This document shows, one piece after another, positions 62,973 through 64,000 of a stretch of DNA of 64,000 nt. Each line of letters starts with the position of its first letter. The stretch's first letter is position 1. The notes beneath the pieces are model-generated. The model was given only the letters and a program-made list of their open reading frames with translations. It searched no databases and was not told the origin of the DNA. The DNA is from Bacteroidales bacterium (GTDB lineage: Bacteria; Bacteroidota; Bacteroidia; Bacteroidales; VadinHA17). Position numbers and translations under genes: made by a program. The stretch spans positions 169,375-233,374 of the forward strand of contig JADKBK010000009.1 in assembly GCA_016715075.1 (NCBI GenBank), read 5' to 3'.

Positions 62973-63001
62973 TGAAAAATTTAACAAGCAAATATATCAT
63001 C

Positions 63002-64000
63002 ATGGATATTTTCGAAAAAATCAAAACAAACAAAGGAGCTTTAGGACAGCATGCGTATTTTGCCGATGGTTATTTCATGTTTCCGAAACTTGAAGGTGAG
63101 ATAGCTCCAAGGATGACTTTCAGGGGAAAAGAGGTTCTTTCATGGAGTCTGAATAATTATCTGGGGTTGGCCAATCTGCCTGAGGTAATAAAAGCTGATG
63201 CTGATGCAACTGCTCAATATGGCCTCGCGTATCCAATGGGCGCGAGGATGATGTCAGGACAGACTACAATGCATGAGAAATTTGAACAGATGGCTGCCAA
63301 ATTCACAGGAAAAGAGGCTGCTTATCTTCTCAATTACGGATACCAGGGGATGGTATCAATAATTGATGCACTTGTTGACAGGCATGACGTAATTGTTTAC
63401 GATTCAGAGGCTCATGCATGCATCATGGACGGACTAAGGCTTCATATGGGGAAGCGTTTTGTGTACCATCATAATGACATTGAGAATTGTGAAAAACAGC
63501 TGCAGCGTGCGACCAAACTGGTTGAACAGAGTGGCGGTGGGATCCTGGTAATTACCGAAGGTGTTTTTGGAATGGCAGGTGATCTTGGCAAACTCGACGA
63601 AATAACTGCTCTAAAGAAGAAATATAATTTCCGTTTCCTGGTAGATGATGCGCATGGTTTTGGAACTATGGGAAAAACAGGGGCAGGTACGGGTGAACAT
63701 TTTGGCGTTCAGGACCAGATCGACGTCTATTTTGCCACATTTGCAAAATCGATGGCTGGAATAGGTGCCTTCGTTTCAGGAACTGCTGAAGTCGTTAAAT
63801 ATCTGCGGTTTAATCTCCGGTCACAGATCTATGCCAAATCTCTTCCTATGGCAATGACGATCGGCGCCATCAAAAGGCTGGAAATAATACAGGCACATCC
63901 GGAATACAGGGAGAAACTCTGGACAATTGTCAGAGCTCTTCAGAAAGGGCTGAAGGAGGCCGGTCTCGATCTTGGCAAAACAGAATCTCCTGTCACTCCG
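63002..64000 (+). CDS. Serine palmitoyltransferase-like PLP enzyme, partial
   Basis: The first 333 residues of an alpha-oxoamine synthase, cut by the right edge. Motifs are SWSLNNYLGLANLPEVI, MGARMMSGQTTMHEKFE, LLNYGYQGMVSIIDAL, the Asp in LVDDAHGFGTMG and the PLP Lys in ATFAKSMAGIGAF. The family includes glycine C-acetyltransferase (Kbl), BioF and serine palmitoyltransferase (SPT). The N-terminal reading MDIFEKIKTNKGALGQHA and the Bacteroidota setting favour SPT, first step of sphingolipid synthesis, but the missing C-terminus leaves Kbl possible. Confidence 0.8.
   Translation, partial: MDIFEKIKTNKGALGQHAYFADGYFMFPKLEGEIAPRMTFRGKEVLSWSLNNYLGLANLPEVIKADADATAQYGLAYPMGARMMSGQTTMHEKFEQMAAKFTGKEAAYLLNYGYQGMVSIIDALVDRHDVIVYDSEAHACIMDGLRLHMGKRFVYHHNDIENCEKQLQRATKLVEQSGGGILVITEGVFGMAGDLGKLDEITALKKKYNFRFLVDDAHGFGTMGKTGAGTGEHFGVQDQIDVYFATFAKSMAGIGAFVSGTAEVVKYLRFNLRSQIYAKSLPMAMTIGAIKRLEIIQAHPEYREKLWTIVRALQKGLKEAGLDLGKTESPVTP

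Larger units (their letters stand above)
62527..63001. other. Intergenic region, about 475 bases, between divergent bamD and the SPT-like gene
   Basis: Contains two blocks of heptamer repeats (62689-62799 and 62845-62909) with a G-rich palindromic element between them (62804-62842), and a -7 box near 62965 for the rightward gene. No other coding sequence, tRNA or terminator was seen. Confidence 0.75.

Noticed and set aside
1..64000. Global reassignment of TAG to glutamine
   Set aside because: TAG ends several complete genes at their natural C-termini (for example 7060-7062, 11159-11161, 41259-41261, 55246-55248).

Overview
The window reads as a chromosomal segment of an anaerobic Bacteroidota, most likely an uncultured member of the Bacteroidales/Marinilabiliales group. 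The evidence is Bacteroidota-specific gene order (bamD-rpoZ-coaBC-DUF4835-recN-fabI and nusB-DUF1573-yajC-ybbR-coaE), Bacteroidota families (DUF5606, the PUR-like DUF3276 protein, a serine-palmitoyltransferase-like enzyme), -7 promoter boxes of the TAnnTTTG type, and weak or absent Shine-Dalgarno sites. I saw no rRNA, tRNA, CRISPR array, insertion sequence or prophage.

Layout. 1-3002: the start of a NAD(P) transhydrogenase alpha gene and a DPP-IV-type S9 peptidase, both leftward. 3283-7062: six tightly coupled rightward genes (DRTGG protein, anti-sigma-type ATPase, putative sensory [FeFe]-hydrogenase HydS, second DRTGG protein, PHP phosphoesterase, histidine-kinase-like ATPase). 7166-11678: the electron-bifurcating [FeFe]-hydrogenase (HndB-like protein, HydB, HydA, HydC), closed by a strong intrinsic terminator. 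I read 3283-11678 as a hydrogen-sensing module in front of the hydrogenase it may control. 11786-20198 (leftward): a b-type membrane protein, an Fe-S flavoprotein with unusual domain order, three multiheme c-type cytochromes (20, 22 and 13 haem sites) and an outer-membrane beta-barrel. Together these look like an extracellular or outer-membrane electron conduit.

20342-31504: aldo/keto reductase, YgiQ radical SAM protein, patatin-BamA fusion, a large TPR protein, an ECF sigma/membrane protein/CpxP-like trio, and a LysM plus periplasmic-binding protein. 31520-49534: housekeeping genes (purC, phoH, SAM hydrolase, mazG, speB-like, DnaJ-like, coaE, ybbR, yajC, nusB, argF/arcC, ftsK, lolA-like, PgpH-like). 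49840-55248: NlpC/P60 peptidase, two histidine-degradation genes (ftcD, hutI) and a surface-antigen-type outer-membrane protein. 55321-62526: DUF819, fabI, recN, DUF4835, coaBC, rpoZ and bamD. The right edge holds a truncated serine-palmitoyltransferase-like gene.

Two features of the sequence itself matter to a user. First, seven genes carry nine apparent single-base deletions, each at or next to a short homopolymer and each repaired by adding one base. This is most simply residual consensus error, so these genes are annotated as whole CDSs with the shift positions noted. Two other genes (hydS and the TPR gene) contain an in-frame TAG where glutamine is plausible, although TAG is a normal stop elsewhere in the window. 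Second, the intergenic DNA carries several repeat families: four tandem arrays of different heptanucleotides, a G-rich palindromic element in three places, and a GGGACAGG palindrome in two.
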